NCBI GenBank assembly: GCA_028697435.1
Contig: JAQVFD010000115.1
Span: 1-6,970 of the forward strand
Origin: Clostridiaceae bacterium
GTDB lineage: Bacteria; Bacillota; Clostridia; Lutisporales; Lutisporaceae
DNA: 6,970 nucleotides
Direction: 5' to 3'
Shown here piece by piece: positions 5,601 to 6,970 of this stretch. The position numbers and the translations under genes are program-made. Position 1 is the first letter of the stretch, and each line of letters starts with the position of its first letter. Below the pieces are notes generated by a model. The model was given only the letters and a program-made list of their open reading frames with translations. It searched no databases and had not been told where the DNA came from.

Positions 5601-6227
5601 GGTGACGGATGGGCCTATGATATAGGCTACGGCGGACTTGACCATGTACTGGCATCCGGAGAAAATGTAAATATAATGGTATTCGATACAGAAGTATATT
5701 CCAATACCGGCGGACAGTCCTCCAAGGCAACACCGGTAGGAGCGGTTGCTAAATTTGCGGCATCCGGTAAGAAGACTAAGAAGAAAGACCTGGGTATGAT
5801 AGCAACCACTTACGGATACGTATATGTTGCACAGGTAGGTATGGGAGCAGATAAGAATCAGTTCCTGAAGGTTATACAGGAAGCTGAGAAGTATGACGGA
5901 CCGTCACTCATAATCTGTTATGCACCATGTATCAACCATGGACTTAAGGAAGGCATGGGGAGAACCCAGGCCAACACTGCTCAGGCTGTTGAAGCAGGAT
6001 ACTGGCACCTGTGGAGATATAATCCTGAACTTAAGAAGGAAGGCAAGAATCCTTTCATACTTGACTCAAAGGAGCCTAAAGCAAGCTTCAGAGATTTCCT
6101 GATGAATCAGGTAAGGTATTCATCCTTAGTCGGTGCTTTCCCTGAAGAGGCAGAAGAGCTCTTTGCAAAAGCAGAGAAGGAAGCAAAGGAAAAGTACGAG
6201 AACTACAAGAAAATGGCAGAAGCATAA
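2700..6227 (+). CDS. nifJ: Pyruvate:ferredoxin (flavodoxin) oxidoreductase, single-chain
   Basis: 1175 residues; oxidatively decarboxylates pyruvate with CoA to acetyl-CoA and CO2 while reducing ferredoxin, the main pyruvate-consuming step in clostridial fermentation, in the cytoplasm. All family domains are present in order: pyrimidine-binding domain I (about 1-258; YPITPSS with T31, E64, and R114 in VSARAL, the same positions as in the Desulfovibrio africanus enzyme), II, the gamma-like domain III (about 416-627), IV, a 2[4Fe-4S] ferredoxin domain V (C689, C692, C695, C699; C745, C748, C751, C755) and the thiamine-diphosphate domain VI (GDGWAYDIG with D969, SNTGGQSS with N1002). The proximal cluster ligands are C812, C815, C840 and C1077. 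The last catalytic positions run 6 higher than in D. africanus, implying a small insertion between 840 and 969. The C-terminal extension of D. africanus, linked to oxygen protection, is absent, as in typical clostridial enzymes of about 1170 residues. Single-gene unit with its own promoter and terminator. Confidence 0.98.
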   Translation: MAKTMKTMDGNAAASHVAYAFTEVAAIYPITPSSTMAENVDEWSAHGLKNIFGQQVKVVELQSEGGAAGAVHGSLAAGALTTTFTASQGLLLMIPNMYKIAGELLPGVFHVSARALASHALSIFGDHQDVMATRQTGFALLATGSVQEIMDLGGIAHLAAIKSKVPFVHFFDGFRTSSEIQKVEVMDYADLEKLLDKEALNDFRAKALNPEHPVTKGTAQNPDIYFQAREASNKYYDAVPDIVAEYMAEISKITGREYKPFNYYGAPDAENIIVAMGSVTDVTEETVDYLMAKGEKVGLVKVHLYRPFSEKYFFDVIPKTVKKIAVLDRTKEVGSIGEPLYLDVRSMFYNKKNAPMIVGGRFGLGSKDTTPAQIKAVFDNLKAAEPKDRFTLGIVDDVTNLSLEVGEHINTAPEGTIRCKFWGLGSDGTVGANKSAIKIIGDETDLYAQGYFAYDSKKSGGVTISHLRFGKKPIKSPYLIDKADFIACHNQGYVHQYDVIKGLKDGGTFVLNCKWSADELEGNLPANMKKYIADHKINFYIINATDIAVKIGLGNRINMIMQSAFFKLANVIPIADAVKYLKESLAATYGKKGQKIIEMNYKAVDAGTDALEKVAVPASWSSAKEEAAAAVDAPDFIKNVLIPMNRQEGDSLPVSTFVEYADGHLPMGTAAYEKRGIAVFVPEWQKEKCIQCNQCSFVCPHAAIRPVLAAENELKKAPAGFETIQASGKGFEGVSYRMQVSPLDCTGCGNCADICPAKEKALVMKPLESQTEKGIDNWNFAMTVPVKDNLMTKSNIKGSQFAQPYLQFSGACAGCGETPYIKVVTQLFGERMMIANATGCSSIWGASTPSTPYCKDANGRGPSWGNSLFEDNAEYGFGMAVAVKQIRAKLVDIMTEALALNMPKEYKDTYKAWLDGKEDPDASKAATEKILPLLDNMSALSGRAKEIAIEIAEKKDQLVKKSIWILGGDGWAYDIGYGGLDHVLASGENVNIMVFDTEVYSNTGGQSSKATPVGAVAKFAASGKKTKKKDLGMIATTYGYVYVAQVGMGADKNQFLKVIQEAEKYDGPSLIICYAPCINHGLKEGMGRTQANTAQAVEAGYWHLWRYNPELKKEGKNPFILDSKEPKASFRDFLMNQVRYSSLVGAFPEEAEELFAKAEKEAKEKYENYKKMAEA

Positions 6228-6245
6228 TTAGCGCAAAATTGCTGC

Positions 6246-6297
6246 AAAGGGGTATCGCAAAACTACTAATAAGTAGTTAGCGATACCCTTTATTCTT
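6246..6297 (+). terminator. Strong hairpin terminator after nifJ
   Basis: The left arm AAAGGGGTATCGC (6246-6258) pairs with GCGATACCCTTT (6280-6291), with one bulged G. Inside it AACTACT (6261-6267) pairs with AGTAGTT (6272-6278) around the tetraloop AATA. About 19 base pairs form in total, starting 19 bp after the nifJ stop. The tail TTTATTCTTCT is only moderately T-rich. It separates nifJ from the TetR gene. Confidence 0.85.
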
Positions 6298-6351
6298 CTG
6301 TTGTGCGATAGCTTTAAAAACTTAAATTTTCTGAGAAAACTAATTTTCCTC

Positions 6352-6380
6352 TTGAAACCTACGCGAAATAAATATATAAT
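6352..6380 (+). promoter_or_regulatory. Sigma-A promoter of the TetR-family gene
   Basis: TTGAAA (6352-6357) and a perfect TATAAT (6375-6380) are 17 bp apart. The predicted start is near 6387, giving a leader of about 30 nt with the Shine-Dalgarno AGGAGG (6408-6413) 4 nt before ATG 6418. Confidence 0.8.
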
Positions 6381-6383
6381 TTA

Positions 6384-6397
6384 ACTAAATGGTTAGT
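6384..6397. promoter_or_regulatory. Candidate TetR-family operator on the transcription start
   Basis: ACTAA (6384-6388) and TTAGT (6393-6397) are exact inverted half-sites around a 4-bp centre (ATGG). The palindrome begins 4 bp after the -10 box and covers the predicted start near 6387. Position and symmetry fit the autorepression typical of TetR-family regulators; the regulator-operator match itself is inferred. Confidence 0.5.
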
Positions 6398-6417
6398 AAA
6401 CAATTATAGGAGGCAAC

Positions 6418-6970
6418 ATGACAAATAAGGATTCAATTAACTCAAAACAGAGAATATTGGAGGCAGCAGAGCAGATCTTTGCAGAAGTCGGCTTTGACGG
6501 AGCGAGGGTAGACGATATCGCATCAAAGGCAGGTGTAAATAAGGCTTTAATATACTATTATTTTGAAAGCAAAGATGCAATTCTGGATGAGCTTTTTGAA
6601 AAGCTTATGGATGACGGTAAAAGTGTGCAGAGCCGAACCTTATCTGATTACCCTGATATGGACAGAGAAGACATGTTTATGGCGTTTATGGAGAAAAATT
6701 TGGAGTTTGCGCTTTCACACAAAAATCTTATTAAAATTGCTCTTACTGAGTCAATGAAGGCCAACTCAAGACACTCCGGCTTATTGAAAAGATGCAGCCT
6801 TATAATAGAGACGGAATTGGAATATATCAAAAAAGTATATGAGCGTAAAGGTGTCGCTTTTCCCTATTCCGGGAAGGAGATTGCTGTAATGGAGTTTTTC
6901 ACGGGGATAATGCCTATATTTAACTATGCAGTATATTCTGATGCCTTTGAAGATTATTATGGAATGAGCG
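6418..6970 (+). CDS. TetR/AcrR family transcriptional regulator (3' truncated by window edge)
   Basis: Open from ATG 6418 to the right edge without a stop, 184 visible residues; most family members have about 190-220, so little is probably missing. The N-terminal DNA-binding domain is clear: helix 1 QRILEAAEQIFAEVGFDGA (11-29), then the helix-turn-helix VDDIASKAGVNKALIYYYF (31-49) with the family hallmark YYYFESKDAIL leading into helix 4. The helical C-terminal part (about 55-184), which binds the inducer and forms the dimer, has no feature that tells me the ligand. Most relatives repress transporter or metabolic genes, often including themselves. The gene has its own promoter with a palindromic operator candidate on its start site. 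It lies downstream of nifJ behind a terminator and in the same direction, so its targets may be in the unseen DNA to the right. Confidence 0.93.
   Translation, partial: MTNKDSINSKQRILEAAEQIFAEVGFDGARVDDIASKAGVNKALIYYYFESKDAILDELFEKLMDDGKSVQSRTLSDYPDMDREDMFMAFMEKNLEFALSHKNLIKIALTESMKANSRHSGLLKRCSLIIETELEYIKKVYERKGVAFPYSGKEIAVMEFFTGIMPIFNYAVYSDAFEDYYGMS

Overview
The window looks like a chromosomal segment of an AT-rich, anaerobic, spore-forming clostridium. I infer this from three things. The gene order dnaX-ybaB-recR-yaaL-bofA is the conserved Firmicutes housekeeping/sporulation cluster known from Bacillus subtilis. bofA is a sporulation checkpoint gene. The single-chain pyruvate:ferredoxin oxidoreductase is a core enzyme of anaerobic fermentation. 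The impression is of the cellulolytic clostridia (Ruminiclostridium-like), but the species cannot be fixed from the sequence alone.

Layout. Bases 1-1506 hold a tightly packed plus-strand run: the 3' end of dnaX, then ybaB and recR, each starting at or overlapping the stop of the gene before. An 86-bp gap with a long hairpin that buries the ribosome binding site leads to yaaL (1593-1883). A five-copy heptanucleotide tandem repeat starts right at the yaaL stop, and bofA follows (best start TTG 2031, end 2300). Bases 2301-2699 are about 400 bp without a gene. They carry two unassigned inverted-repeat hairpins, a terminator-like hairpin, a Rex-like operator candidate and a near-consensus sigma-A promoter. 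nifJ (2700-6227) fills half the window and ends at a strong hairpin terminator. A TetR-family regulator then starts at 6418 from its own promoter, with a candidate operator on its transcription start, and runs off the right edge.

How the genes work together. dnaX (clamp loader), ybaB (nucleoid-associated protein) and recR (recombination mediator) are DNA replication and repair functions. yaaL is an uncharacterised conserved gene that travels with them. BofA holds back pro-sigma-K processing during sporulation. NifJ is transcriptionally separate and supplies acetyl-CoA and reduced ferredoxin from pyruvate. The TetR gene faces the same way as nifJ, but a terminator and its own promoter separate the two, so no regulatory link between them is shown.

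I found no CRISPR array, transposase, tRNA, rRNA or new protein system. All protein genes fall into known families. The parts worth a second look are non-coding: the hairpin masking the yaaL ribosome binding site, the heptamer repeat, the paired hairpins after bofA, and the operator candidates near nifJ and tetR.
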